Shown one piece after another: positions 34,501 to 41,874 of a DNA stretch of 64,000 nt (positions are counted from its first letter, which is position 1; the number at the start of each line of letters is the position of its first letter). This DNA comes from Actinobacteria bacterium OV450. Its GTDB lineage: Bacteria; Actinomycetota; Actinomycetes; Streptomycetales; Streptomycetaceae. Below the pieces are notes generated by a model. The model searched no databases, was not told where the DNA came from, and saw nothing but the letters and a program-made list of their open reading frames with translations. The stretch covers positions 1 through 64,000 of the forward strand of contig LJCW01000379.1 of the NCBI GenBank assembly GCA_001298555.1, given 5' to 3'. Position numbers and translations under genes: made by a program.

Positions 34501-35479
34501 CGCCCGCCTCCTGCTGGCCTACCTGCGCTCGCCCGACGCCGGTCGCTGGCAGCGCCGGGCCGAAGCCGCTGCTGCCGGCCTGATCGGAACGGGCGGCGTC
34601 CGCGGCGCCGCTCTCGGAACCGACGGCGTCGGTGCGGGCCTTCAGGAGGCACTGAGAGGCGCTACGGTCACGGGCTCCGCAGGGCCCGTCCGGCTGGTCC
34701 ACGGGACGGACGCCTCCGGTTGCCACCTCGTCCTGGCCGCGGACGGCAGGCGCACCCCGCCGGTGTGGACCGGACTTGTGGTCCTGGACGACAGCGCGGC
34801 GGCGCTGGCGGACACGCGGGTGCATCGACGCCGCTGGCGGGGCTGGCTGTACTGGAGCAACGTACTGCAGTTCCTGGACCACGGCGGCGGCGACAGCGTG
34901 CAGCTCACCAGCAGCCAGCTCGAAGGATTCACCCCCACCGTGCTCACCGTGACCGGCGGCGAAGGCTGGCTGCCCTCCACACGCACCGAGATCCCGGTGG
35001 CAGCGCCTGTACTGGCCGTCACCTCGACGACGGCTGCCGTGGAGGTCGGCGCTGTCCGCGACAGCGAACCCGGACCCGCTGCCTCGTCGGACGCAGCCCC
35101 GGCGCCGGAAAGGGATCCGGCATGGGACGGGGTGCTGGAGTATCTCGATGAGGAGGAGGCCGGCCTCGTCGATCTCTCCCGGGCGCTGGCCGATGCGGGA
35201 GTGCCCCTCCCCCGGGACGGCTATGAACTCGACGACCGCGGCTGGCAGGCGGAACTGGCCTGGCCCGCCCTCCGCATCGCAGTGGTCCTGGGCCCGCGCT
35301 CCGGCGGCCCGGATGCCTCGGAGCCCGACTACGAGTCCGCCGACCGGGACAAGGCATTCGCGGCAGCCGGCTGGGATGCACGTCCTGCCACAGCATGGGA
35401 CGCCGCCGAACTGATTGCCCGCTTGGCGGGTCAGGACGAGAACCGCGACAGCACCGACAACGGGGAGCACAGGCAATGA
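28547..35479 (+). CDS. Giant DEAD/DEAH helicase with DUF1998 (DruE/DrmA-like) and C-terminal nuclease-like region
   Basis: 2310 residues; GTG start after AAAGGGG. SF2 motifs: Walker A TTGTGSGKTESF (about 102), VLDEFHTYDGAQG (about 225), VATSATLGEG (about 266), CTPTLELGIDIGDLS (about 1100) and QRAGRAGRRTG (about 1128). Zinc-type pairs occur at CRNCG (524), CPACH (642), CEDCG (988), CPSCG (1444) and CTSCG (1576). The DUF1998 module (about 1640-1770) includes YDRLPGGTGYLHRL and CGCREKGLDGCHQCLLR. After it, RPDILLE...VAVYLDGFTYH (about 1880-1910) resembles a DUF559/Vsr-like PD-(D/E)xK fold. Size and architecture recall DruE of Druantia or DrmA plus DrmB fused. It is coupled by ATGA to the RelE-UvrD gene. 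Confidence 0.85.
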   Translation: MKPTMAAAQLRGSLTQYLTTTYALADEDTRRALERFLGHPETGIFRGPYLRIRTPFHLADNGWQRELEWTDGFPGFAPYRHQAKAWTRLSTLRGPAQPTLVTTGTGSGKTESFLIPVLDHCRRLRAQGRRGIKAVLLYPMNALATDQAGRIGEYLSRPELAQVTAGLYIGDRPDTDFPRVMTRREEMRVTPPDVLITNYKMLDLLLQRGEDHSLWEGADLAYVVLDEFHTYDGAQGTDVAMLLRRLAAATGASRPGRPLGSICPVATSATLGEGTAGKEADGILDVAARVFGMPFPADAVVGEERMSAEEFTGAVDYELPEPPTPQEVITVSGGPGVEAQPELLDLDALATKMLDRSGLDPFRLGRLLKRHDFTHGVLSLLGGEPLDEWELRDRLARFGYAWGRTARENPQLVLQALSRFVALLSAARDPDSDERRPRPLLHIEAHLWVRPVTRVLRGVGPSPEFRWYEDDRTAARRAALNATPLADEEPDGSSGGWPSASRPQPLPGTDTAVRPAEVHLPAVYCRNCGRSGWAALSPEADPQRLVMAQDKIWRAAVGRDKRRIRYFISATQRERQQVLDALTGARPADGGVDPLSLVVLDGGQGTYQLPAAGDSAELIDAWFTLALLDKKTADRAAKDDRCPACHTDNSIRFLGTAQAALASATVTQLFTGGDIALVPEERKTLLFNDSTQDAAHRAGYVANASYKFSLRSLLAHNLDESGAPTALNDLIGHVLESVDDPDALAAVVPPDLHDEPGVDRLLSGRGTGDARTWKLIGERLAFATVMEFGLRSRMGRTLELTRTAAAEVVIDDPARVTDLARDIHLSLPGQLLATGGLPTPERYLAYVCGLLERLRLRGAVHHRWLTTWMKEAGTNRYLISGRRPDGMPAFPEGVAPPRFLLDGQKDKSEFDAITGRLGWYQDWTRRCLSLDAAGATEYLRKLLPALADERVLAARTTSDRQTRIYGLQPGHIHAQLLDDSVVNKAFVGCEDCGWQQVVAPERRTRWYGHPCPRYRCKGMLTAPQPGMPGSGSTTSGFGSAVRERDYTGDYYRRLYLTSGTFRVVTAEHTGMLSRPERERVERSFKAGTHYTDPNVLSCTPTLELGIDIGDLSAVLLGSLPAGPANYVQRAGRAGRRTGNALVVAFGGRRARDLYYLDAPREMIAGTILPPGCYLSAVEILRRQYTARLLDLAARGELRTSDGERLAPVPRLSSALFGTTGWCQDLADAAQTHGAALVEEFLSLFPDGTGPDTDGAGVSAYAAAELKAYATDGNNGIVRALQEAEEDWTGRREELRRRIAAIDEAAGHLVRTDTVQDRERRELLAERRSAGDLLRELSQSSAHGILVELGLLPNYSLTDTTTQLEATLYWTETPDDEGVRAASPGADAAGRVYRSETRDYERSRKLALTELAPGNSFYVNGYRHVVRALDVGTPDRRAWSVWRLCPSCGYARTQNAKDDTSPCSRCGGREIADAGCVQYVLQPRRVVSRDKRDDARVRDDRDERDRRHYAVLTTVDIDPERITPGSWRHETAVFGVDFTRQAKIRTFNLGLDREEGSSTVPLAGADVRLNPFYVCTSCGGATAEGRPVVDVAQHALTESGATSLPAAAHHLLWCPRRRVKGAAAAGAADPQGNGQDVPLLLAHELTTEAVRVLLPASVARAKERLASFTAALFAGIAAQYGGDPDHIDIAEATMPDHAGIDGSDWPRRFLVVYDRLPGGTGYLHRLASADGFRDVLLKARDVIESCGCREKGLDGCHQCLLRRVPAADYDRVSRNEVRQMLDDLLGADGERWQTSPVETTRHIPLERQAESDLEIMFIDTLQDWARLSESQASADAYTTSAGTYALDLRLTAADGTTVSWRVSQQRVLDGTRPDILLERLDAPSPRVAVYLDGFTYHATPVHNRLADDATKRTGLRSEGTRVFQLTYDDVKEWRERVRDTGYAGAGPVDPVWEPYGSDAQNRARDYYSRVGKGLPGELSDTVWVNPARLLLAYLRSPDAGRWQRRAEAAAAGLIGTGGVRGAALGTDGVGAGLQEALRGATVTGSAGPVRLVHGTDASGCHLVLAADGRRTPPVWTGLVVLDDSAAALADTRVHRRRWRGWLYWSNVLQFLDHGGGDSVQLTSSQLEGFTPTVLTVTGGEGWLPSTRTEIPVAAPVLAVTSTTAAVEVGAVRDSEPGPAASSDAAPAPERDPAWDGVLEYLDEEEAGLVDLSRALADAGVPLPRDGYELDDRGWQAELAWPALRIAVVLGPRSGGPDASEPDYESADRDKAFAAAGWDARPATAWDAAELIARLAGQDENRDSTDNGEHRQ

Positions 35480-37713
35480 ACACCTCGGGCGTGACACTGC
35501 GCCTGCTCGATAAGGCCGACAAGGAGATCCTCAAACTCCCCCGTACGGTCAAGGGCGCCTTCTTCGACTTCCAGCACAAGTTCAAAGCGAACCCGTACAC
35601 CACCGGGCTCAAACTCCAGCAGCTCAAGGGCGACAGCAGGCTGTGGTCGGCACGGGTCAGCGCCGACTACCGCGCCCTGTTGCTCAGACTCGCCGACGAC
35701 GACTGGCTGATCGTCTCGGTCAAGGACCGCAAGGACGTCTACGACAGGCTGTCCTACGGCGTCAACCACGTCACCGGCGGTATCGAATACGTCGACCTGG
35801 AGGTGGTGGAAGAGAGCGTCCTGCGACGCCTCCACGCGGCACCCCCGGCCCCTGCCGCCGAACCTGTCAAGACCCAGGAGTTGTTCGCCGACTGGTCCGA
35901 CACGCAGCTGTCGGATCTCGGCGTGGCAGAACCGCTGCTGCCGGTCATCCGGACTCTCACCACCGAGGACCAGCTGCTCGGCCTCATCGAGTACGCCCCT
36001 CAGCTCACCGGTGAGGTTCTGCTCGCGCTCTTCGACGGCAAGTCGTTCGACGAGGTGCTCGACCAGGTGACGACTCCCGTCGCCGCCACAGAGCCGGTCG
36101 ATACGGAAGACTTCCAGGCTGCGGCCCAGCGCCCGGCCACAGTGGTGACCACCTCCGACGAAGCACTCCGAGAAGCGCTGGAGGGTGGCGATTTCGGCCG
36201 TTGGAAGGTCTTTCTCCACCCCACTCAGGCCAAACTCGTGGAGCGGCGCTACTCAGGACCGGCCCGGGTCGGGGGCGGCCCCGGCACCGGCAAGACCATT
36301 GTCGCCCTGCACCGCGTACGTCATCTCGTACGACAGTTGCCGCCCGGTCGGGACAAGCCCGTCCTCCTTACGACGTACAACAAGAACCTCGCCGCGGATC
36401 TGCGCTCCCGCCTGCTGGAACTGGGCGGCGAGGAGCTCGTGGCCCGAGTCGACGTGAGCCATGTCGACCAGCTGGCCCTGCGCGCGGTACGGGAAGCCGA
36501 ACCCGGCAGCAGCAAGCAGGCGATAGACGACAGCCAGGCCGTGCGCGAGTGGCGTGCCCTACTGGACGAGTTGGGCGAGGACGGCTGGGACCCCGAGTTC
36601 CTGCACGATGAATGGACCCAGGTAATCCTCGGTCAGGCCGTCGCCACCCGGGCCGACTACTTCCGTGCCCGCCGCGCCGGGCGCGGCCGAAGCATCACCC
36701 GCGCCGAGCGTGCCGAGATCTGGCAGCTCGCGGAGCGCTTCGCCCAACGCCTCGACCGGCTCGGACGGCAGACCTGGGACCAGGTGGCCGAGCGTGCCGC
36801 ACGACTGGAGATCGGGCGGGAGCAGCGCATCCTCTCGATCGCTCGCCAGCGGGAGGAGGCGGGCGGGCTGGACAACGTCCACCTCCAGGACGGTTCAGGG
36901 GGCTGGCTGCGCTATCGGTACCGGCACATCGTCGTGGACGAAGCACAGGATCTTCGTCCTGCGCACTGGAAGATGCTGCGTGCGATGGCCCCACGCGAGG
37001 CCGACGACCTGTTCCTCGTCGGCGACACCCATCAGCGCATTTACAAGAACCAGGTGACGCTGGGAAGCCTGGGCATCAACATTCGGGGCCGGTCGTCGAA
37101 GCTGAGCCTGAGCTACCGCACTACGCGCCAGATCCTGCGCTCGGCCCTGGACGTGCTGGGCGAGACGTCGTACGACGACCTGGACGGCAGCGAGGAGACC
37201 CTGGCCGGGTACCGGTCCGTACTCAGCGGCAGGCCGCCGGCGGGTCACTCGTTCCCGGATTGGGCCCAGGAACGTGAAGGGATCGCCGCGCTCATCATGC
37301 AGTGGGACGACAACCCGGAGTTGAGGATCCCGCACGAACAGATCGCGATCTGCGTCCCGACGAACGCGATGGCGGCCGAGGTCGGCTACACACTCGGGCT
37401 GCACGGAATCCGCCCGGTGGAAATCCGCGCAGACGGACCTCATGGCGACGGCGGAGTGCACATCGGCACGATGTTCCGTTTCAAGGGGCTCGAGTACCAG
37501 CGAATGATCATCGCTGGTGTCACGGACGGGTTGGTGCCGCGCGATGCGGTCAACCGGCTGCGCAGCAGCGATCCTGTGCGCTTCCGTCACGAGATGCAAC
37601 GCGCCAGGTCCCTGCTGTTCGTGGCGGCCACAAGGGCCCGGGACAGCGTGGACATCTTCTGGCACGGCACGCCCAGTCCGTTCCTGGGGCAGTCGCTTAC
37701 AGCGGAAGGGTAG
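35476..37713 (+). CDS. RelE-like domain fused to UvrD/Rep-type SF1 helicase
   Basis: 745 residues. Residues 1-95 look like a complete RelE/ParE-superfamily toxin fold: LRLLDKADKEILKLPRTV, then GLKLQQLKGDSRLWSARV and DYRALLLRL, ending IVSVKDRKDVYDRL. From about 255 it is a UvrD-like helicase: Walker A GGGPGTGKTIVALH (about 266), LLTTYNKNLAADL, VVDEAQDLRPAHW (about 487), VGDTHQRIYKN and LFVAATRARDSV (about 715). ATG 35476 overlaps the giant helicase stop (ATGA), so the two form one operon. The RelE module may bind rRNA/mRNA or be only a structural DNA-binding fold; key catalytic residues need an alignment. It closes the defence island. Confidence 0.87.
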   Translation: MNTSGVTLRLLDKADKEILKLPRTVKGAFFDFQHKFKANPYTTGLKLQQLKGDSRLWSARVSADYRALLLRLADDDWLIVSVKDRKDVYDRLSYGVNHVTGGIEYVDLEVVEESVLRRLHAAPPAPAAEPVKTQELFADWSDTQLSDLGVAEPLLPVIRTLTTEDQLLGLIEYAPQLTGEVLLALFDGKSFDEVLDQVTTPVAATEPVDTEDFQAAAQRPATVVTTSDEALREALEGGDFGRWKVFLHPTQAKLVERRYSGPARVGGGPGTGKTIVALHRVRHLVRQLPPGRDKPVLLTTYNKNLAADLRSRLLELGGEELVARVDVSHVDQLALRAVREAEPGSSKQAIDDSQAVREWRALLDELGEDGWDPEFLHDEWTQVILGQAVATRADYFRARRAGRGRSITRAERAEIWQLAERFAQRLDRLGRQTWDQVAERAARLEIGREQRILSIARQREEAGGLDNVHLQDGSGGWLRYRYRHIVVDEAQDLRPAHWKMLRAMAPREADDLFLVGDTHQRIYKNQVTLGSLGINIRGRSSKLSLSYRTTRQILRSALDVLGETSYDDLDGSEETLAGYRSVLSGRPPAGHSFPDWAQEREGIAALIMQWDDNPELRIPHEQIAICVPTNAMAAEVGYTLGLHGIRPVEIRADGPHGDGGVHIGTMFRFKGLEYQRMIIAGVTDGLVPRDAVNRLRSSDPVRFRHEMQRARSLLFVAATRARDSVDIFWHGTPSPFLGQSLTAEG

Positions 37714-38137
37714 AGGGCGGCCTCAGCTGGCTTGCACTGGCCCAGACGCCCTGGGAAGCCACTGAGGCTGCTGGTGACTTTCGAGCGACCCCAACCCGAC
37801 CCCTTTGCCGAGAGACCGTCCGAGCGGCCGTCGTAGGCCGCTCCCGGACTTCCCAGGTGTCGCTACGAAAGACATCCGCGCGTCATTCGGGTTGATCAAC
37901 GCCAAAGCCATCGGTCCCGTTGCATCCCTGGACGCAACGGGACCGATGTGATGGGGCTTCAGAACGTGCGTCATCTGAGCGTCATCAGCCCCAGGAACGT
38001 CCCGATACAAGACGTGACGGCCGCGGTACTTCCCACCGAAATTGCAGGTCAGGCACCTTCCACTGGGATCGACGCCTCTTCACGCTTGCATTCCCGGAAA
38101 CGGGTCGAACCAGTGACTCAATCGAAGAAACCGCAGG
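37714..38137. other. Right boundary spacer of the island
   Basis: 424 bp with short scattered frames but no gene I can support. Composition is less G+C rich than the following core genes. It includes the hairpin at 37909-37948. No tRNA, integrase or obvious direct repeat to the left boundary (4490-4617) was found by eye. Confidence 0.5.
37909..37948. terminator. Perfect 15-bp stem hairpin
   Basis: CATCGGTCCCGTTGC (37909-37923) is perfectly complementary to GCAACGGGACCGATG (37934-37948) with a 10-nt loop. It lies about 200 bp downstream of the RelE-UvrD gene and fits a Streptomyces intrinsic terminator without a U-tract; it could also be a remnant of a mobile element end. Confidence 0.6.
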
Positions 38138-39469
38138 TTAGGCGGCCTTGGCGATGGGCTCCAGAATCGCGACGCACTCCACGTGGTGGGTCATCGGGAA
38201 GAGGTCGAAGACGCGGAGGGTGCGGGGCTTGTAGCCCGCCTCGCGGAAGTAGGCCAGGTCTCGGGCCAGGGCCGCCGGGTCGCAGGCCACGTACGCGATG
38301 CGGCGCGCCGAGAGGCCCGCGACGTGGCGGACCGTCTGCTTGCCCGCGCCCGCACGCGGCGGGTCCAGGACGACCAGGTCGCACTCGGTGATCCCGGTCT
38401 TCGGGAGGACCGTCTCGACCTTGCCCTGCTCGATGCGGACCCGGGGGAAGTCGGCCAGGTTGTGCCGGGCGTCCTCGACCGCGCGCTTCGTGGACTCGAT
38501 GCCCAGAACGGCGCCGGTCTCGCCCAGGCGTTCGGCGAGGGCGCCAGCGAAGATGCCGACGCCGCAGTAGAGGTCGAGGGCCATCTCGCCCTTACGCGGC
38601 ATCAGGCCCTGCATGACGGCCTTGATCAGGGTGTCGGCGGCCTGCGGGTGGACCTGCCAGAAGCCGCCCATGCCGACGCGGTAGGTGCGGCCGTCGGCGC
38701 GCTCCCGGACGAAGGGGCGGCCGTGGACGCGGTGGACGCCGCCGTCCTTCTCCTCGACGCGCAGGACCGAGACCGGCTTGTCGAGCTCGACCAGGGGGAG
38801 CCGGCCGCCCGGGCGGGGGGTCAGGACGACCTGGCGGTCCTGGGAGCCGGTCGCGGCGATCGCCTCGACCGTGGCCATCTGGGGCCAGTCCTGCTTCTCG
38901 ATGCCGAGCTCGCTGACGCCCGGCGCCGCGATCATGCAGTGGTCGACCGGCTCGATGTCGTGCGAGCGGTGCTTGCGCAGGCCCGCGCGGCCTGTCTCGT
39001 CGACGGCGTACTGGACGCGGGTGCGCCACTGCGGGACCTGGCCCGCCGGGAGCTTGTCGCCCTCGGCCGGCATGACCGTGCCGTCCCAGCCGGCCTCCTC
39101 CGGGGTGAGTCCGGCGAGCCGCTTCAGCTGCTCGGCGACGACCTCGCCCTTGAGCCGGCGCTGGGCGCCCGGCTTGGCGTGCTGCCAGTCGCAGCCGCCG
39201 CACTTGCCGGGGCCGGCGTACGGGCAGGGGGCCTCGACGCGGTCCTTGGAGGCCTCCAGGACGGTGATCGCGTCGGCGCGCAGGAAGCGGGAGTCCGTCT
39301 CGCCCTCGGTGACCTTGGCGATCACCTTCTCCCCCGGGAGGGTGTGGCGGACGAAGAGGACGCGGCCGTCGGACGTCCGGGCGATGCAGTGGCCGCCGTG
39401 CGCGACGGGGCCGACCTCGACCTCGTACTCCTCCCCGACCAGTGACTGCTTCTCGTTCTGCTCGGTCAT
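38138..39469 (-). CDS. TrmA/RlmD-type class I SAM RNA (uracil-5) methyltransferase
   Basis: 443 residues. An N-terminal TRAM domain (about 10-65, VGPVAHGGHCIART) is followed by an iron-sulphur-type Cys cluster CPYAGPGKCGGCDWQH (about 90-105), then the SAM domain with LDLYCGVGIFAG (about 295) and VVLDPPRAGAGK (about 372). The catalytic Cys lies in IAYVACDPAALARD (about 400). These mark the TrmA/RumA family that makes 5-methyluridine in tRNA or rRNA; substrate cannot be fixed by eye. ATG 39469 matches the conserved start MTEQNEK. It belongs to the conserved core on the right of the island, next to the K+ transporter in the same orientation. Confidence 0.9.
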   Translation of the reverse strand: MTEQNEKQSLVGEEYEVEVGPVAHGGHCIARTSDGRVLFVRHTLPGEKVIAKVTEGETDSRFLRADAITVLEASKDRVEAPCPYAGPGKCGGCDWQHAKPGAQRRLKGEVVAEQLKRLAGLTPEEAGWDGTVMPAEGDKLPAGQVPQWRTRVQYAVDETGRAGLRKHRSHDIEPVDHCMIAAPGVSELGIEKQDWPQMATVEAIAATGSQDRQVVLTPRPGGRLPLVELDKPVSVLRVEEKDGGVHRVHGRPFVRERADGRTYRVGMGGFWQVHPQAADTLIKAVMQGLMPRKGEMALDLYCGVGIFAGALAERLGETGAVLGIESTKRAVEDARHNLADFPRVRIEQGKVETVLPKTGITECDLVVLDPPRAGAGKQTVRHVAGLSARRIAYVACDPAALARDLAYFREAGYKPRTLRVFDLFPMTHHVECVAILEPIAKAA

Positions 39470-39560
39470 GGTGGGGAGACTCCAAAACATAAATGGGAAC
39501 GGCCGGACGACCGACCCACCAGTTTACGTGGATCTCGTCCGGCCGTTTGCCACAGCGGCC

Positions 39561-39656
39561 GCGGCGCTACTTGACCGCGCGGTCCTTCGGCCGCCGCGGT
39601 ACCTGCCCGCGCGGTCCTTCGGCCGCGGCGCTACTTGCCCGCGCGGTCCTTCGGGC
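39561..39656. repeat. Three ~32-bp tandem repeats at the 3' end of the K+ transporter gene
   Basis: Three imperfect ~32-bp units, each with the core CGCGCGGTCCTTCGG, lie at about 39561-39592, 39593-39624 and 39625-39656. The last unit codes for the C-terminal PKDRAGK of the transporter and its stop; the other two are copies of that gene end downstream of the stop codon. Likely replication slippage. Confidence 0.75.
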
Positions 39657-41679
39657 GCGGGGTGTCCACCGGTCCGCGGCGCACCGCGCCCGGGGCGTTC
39701 CACTCCTGCCGCTTCTTCGCCCGCCTCTTCGCGAGCTCCGAGGACTCCAGCTGGTACGGCACCGAGGTGACCATCACGCCGGGGGTGAACAGCAGGCGGC
39801 CCTTGAGCCGCAGCGCGCTCTGGTTGTGCAGCAGGTGCTCGTACCAGCGGCCGACGACGTACTCCGGGATGTACACGCTGACGGCGTCGCGCGGGTTCTC
39901 GCTGCGCAGGCCCTTCACGTACTCGACCACCGGGCGGGTGATCTCGCGGTACGGGGAGTCGAGGATCTTGAGCGGTACGTTGATGCCGCGCCGCTCCCAC
40001 TCCTCCTTGAGCGCCTTCGTCTCGGCCGGGTCGACGCTGATGCTGAGCGCTTCGAGGGTGTCCGAGCGGGTCAGCTTGGCGAAGGCCAGGGCGCGCAGCG
40101 TGGGCTTGTGCACCTTGGAGACCAGGACGATGGAGTGGACCCGGGAGGGCCGCACGCTGTCGTCGCTGGGGCCCTCGGCGGCGGCGATCTCGGCGGAGAC
40201 GCGGTCGTAGTGCTTCCGGATCGCGGTCATCGTTCCGTAGAAGATCACCATGCCGAGCAGGGCGACCCAGGCGCCGTGCGTGAACTTGGTGGCCAGGACG
40301 ACGACGAGCACCAGGCCGGTGAAGATCGCACCGAAGGTGTTGATCGCCCGCGAGCGGTGCATCCGGCGCCGTGCGGCCTGGTCCTTCTCGGTCCGCAGGT
40401 GGCGGTTCCAGTGCCGGACCATGCCGATCTGGCTGAGCGTGAACGACACGAACACGCCGACGATGTAGAGCTGGATCAGCTTGGTGGAGTCGGCGTCGTA
40501 GATCCACACGAGCAGCATGGCCGCGCCGGCGAGCAGCACGATGCCGTTCGAGAAGGCGAGCCGGTCACCGCGGGTGTGCAGCTGGCGCGGCAGGTAGCGG
40601 TCCTGCGCGAGGATCGAGCCGAGCAGCGGGAAGCCGTTGTACGCGGTGTTGGCGGCCAGGAACAGGACGAGCGCGGTGGCGGTCGCCAGGATGATGAACA
40701 GGAGGCTGCCGTTGCCGAAGACGGCCTCGGCCACCTGGGAGATCACCGGGTGCTGGACGAACCCGGGGCCGACGGGGACGCCGTTGTCGAGCAGGTTGGT
40801 GGCCGGCGACTCGGCCATCCGCACGTCGGTGGCCATGGCCAGGCCGATGATCCCGCAGAACATGGTGACCGCCAGGGCCCCCATGAGGGCGAGCGTGGTG
40901 GCGGCGTTCTTGCTCTTGGGCTTGCGGAAGGCGGGGACGCCGTTGCTGATGGCCTCGACGCCGGTCAGGGCGGCACATCCGGAGGAGAACGCCCGCAGCA
41001 GCAGGAAGACCAGCGCGAAGCCGGCGAGCCCCTGGTGTTCGGCCTTGATCTCCAGGTGGGCCGTCGGGGCCTGCATGGTGTCGCCGGCGACGAGGCCGCG
41101 CCAGGCACCCCAGGCGATCATGACGAAGACGGCGCCGACGAACACGTACGTCGGGATGGCGAAGAGCTTTCCGGATTCCTTCACTCCGCGCAGATTCATC
41201 AGCGTGAGCAGCAGAATCATGATCATCGCCGAGAGCACCTTGTGCTCGATGACGAAATCGACGGCGGAACCGAGGTTCTCGACTCCGGAGGAGATCGACA
41301 CGGCGACGGTCAGGACGTAGTCGACGAGCAGGGCGCTCGCCACGGTCAGTCCGGCCTTCGGCCCGAGGTTGGTGTTGGCGACCTCGTAGTCGCCGCCGCC
41401 GCTGGGGTACGCGTGGACGTTCTGGCGGTAGGAGGCGACCACGGTGAACATCAGCACGACGACCGCGACCGCGATCCAGGGGCTGAAGTGGTACGCCGAC
41501 ACTCCCGCGATCGACAGGACCAGAAGGACCTCGCCGGGGGCATATGCCACCGAGGAGAGCGGGTCGGAGGCGAAGACGGGGAGGGCGATCCGCTTGGGGA
41601 GAAGGGTTTCCCCGAGGCGGTCGCTGCGCAGCGCCCGGCCGATCAGGATCCGTTTGGGCACGTCGGTCAGTTTGGACAC
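39631..41679 (-). CDS. kimA: KimA-like high-affinity K+ transporter (APC superfamily)
   Basis: 682 residues. Twelve or so membrane helices in the first ~450 residues with PVFASDPLSSVAYAPGEVL (about 33-51), SYRQNVHAYPSGGGDYEVA (about 88) and LRAFSSGCAALTGVEAISNG (about 238-257), then a cytoplasmic C-terminal domain with YEHLLHNQSALRLKGRLLF (about 610). The last block and the general layout closely parallel Bacillus KimA (YdaO), a proton-coupled K+ importer inhibited by cyclic di-AMP. GTG 41679 starts the conserved MSKLTDVPKRILIG. It is divergent from the two TrkA-type genes, so K+ import and its regulators share a promoter region. Confidence 0.85.
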   Translation of the reverse strand: MSKLTDVPKRILIGRALRSDRLGETLLPKRIALPVFASDPLSSVAYAPGEVLLVLSIAGVSAYHFSPWIAVAVVVLMFTVVASYRQNVHAYPSGGGDYEVANTNLGPKAGLTVASALLVDYVLTVAVSISSGVENLGSAVDFVIEHKVLSAMIMILLLTLMNLRGVKESGKLFAIPTYVFVGAVFVMIAWGAWRGLVAGDTMQAPTAHLEIKAEHQGLAGFALVFLLLRAFSSGCAALTGVEAISNGVPAFRKPKSKNAATTLALMGALAVTMFCGIIGLAMATDVRMAESPATNLLDNGVPVGPGFVQHPVISQVAEAVFGNGSLLFIILATATALVLFLAANTAYNGFPLLGSILAQDRYLPRQLHTRGDRLAFSNGIVLLAGAAMLLVWIYDADSTKLIQLYIVGVFVSFTLSQIGMVRHWNRHLRTEKDQAARRRMHRSRAINTFGAIFTGLVLVVVLATKFTHGAWVALLGMVIFYGTMTAIRKHYDRVSAEIAAAEGPSDDSVRPSRVHSIVLVSKVHKPTLRALAFAKLTRSDTLEALSISVDPAETKALKEEWERRGINVPLKILDSPYREITRPVVEYVKGLRSENPRDAVSVYIPEYVVGRWYEHLLHNQSALRLKGRLLFTPGVMVTSVPYQLESSELAKRRAKKRQEWNAPGAVRRGPVDTPRPKDRAGK

Positions 41680-41874
41680 GCAGAGGATCGTATGCGTTCG
41701 AAATACGGCTGACGAACCCCCCGCCGGTATTCAAGGGCATTGGGGCCGTCTGTGCTGCAAAGGTCACACGGGGGACCGCCCGTGTGTAGCTTGGGCCGTG
41801 GTCTGAGACCCTGTGAAGCCAGAGCATGCAATGAGGCTGGGAACCAGCGAGCGCTGACAGCCGGAAGGACGGCC

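Noticed and set aside
28547..37713. Canonical Druantia
   Set aside because: The large helicase resembles DruE, but DruA-D, DruM or DruH partners are absent; a RelE-UvrD gene is in their place.
39493..41712. A 739-codon plus frame opposite the KimA-like gene
   Set aside because: His/Asp/Arg-rich shadow of a membrane protein gene; no domain.
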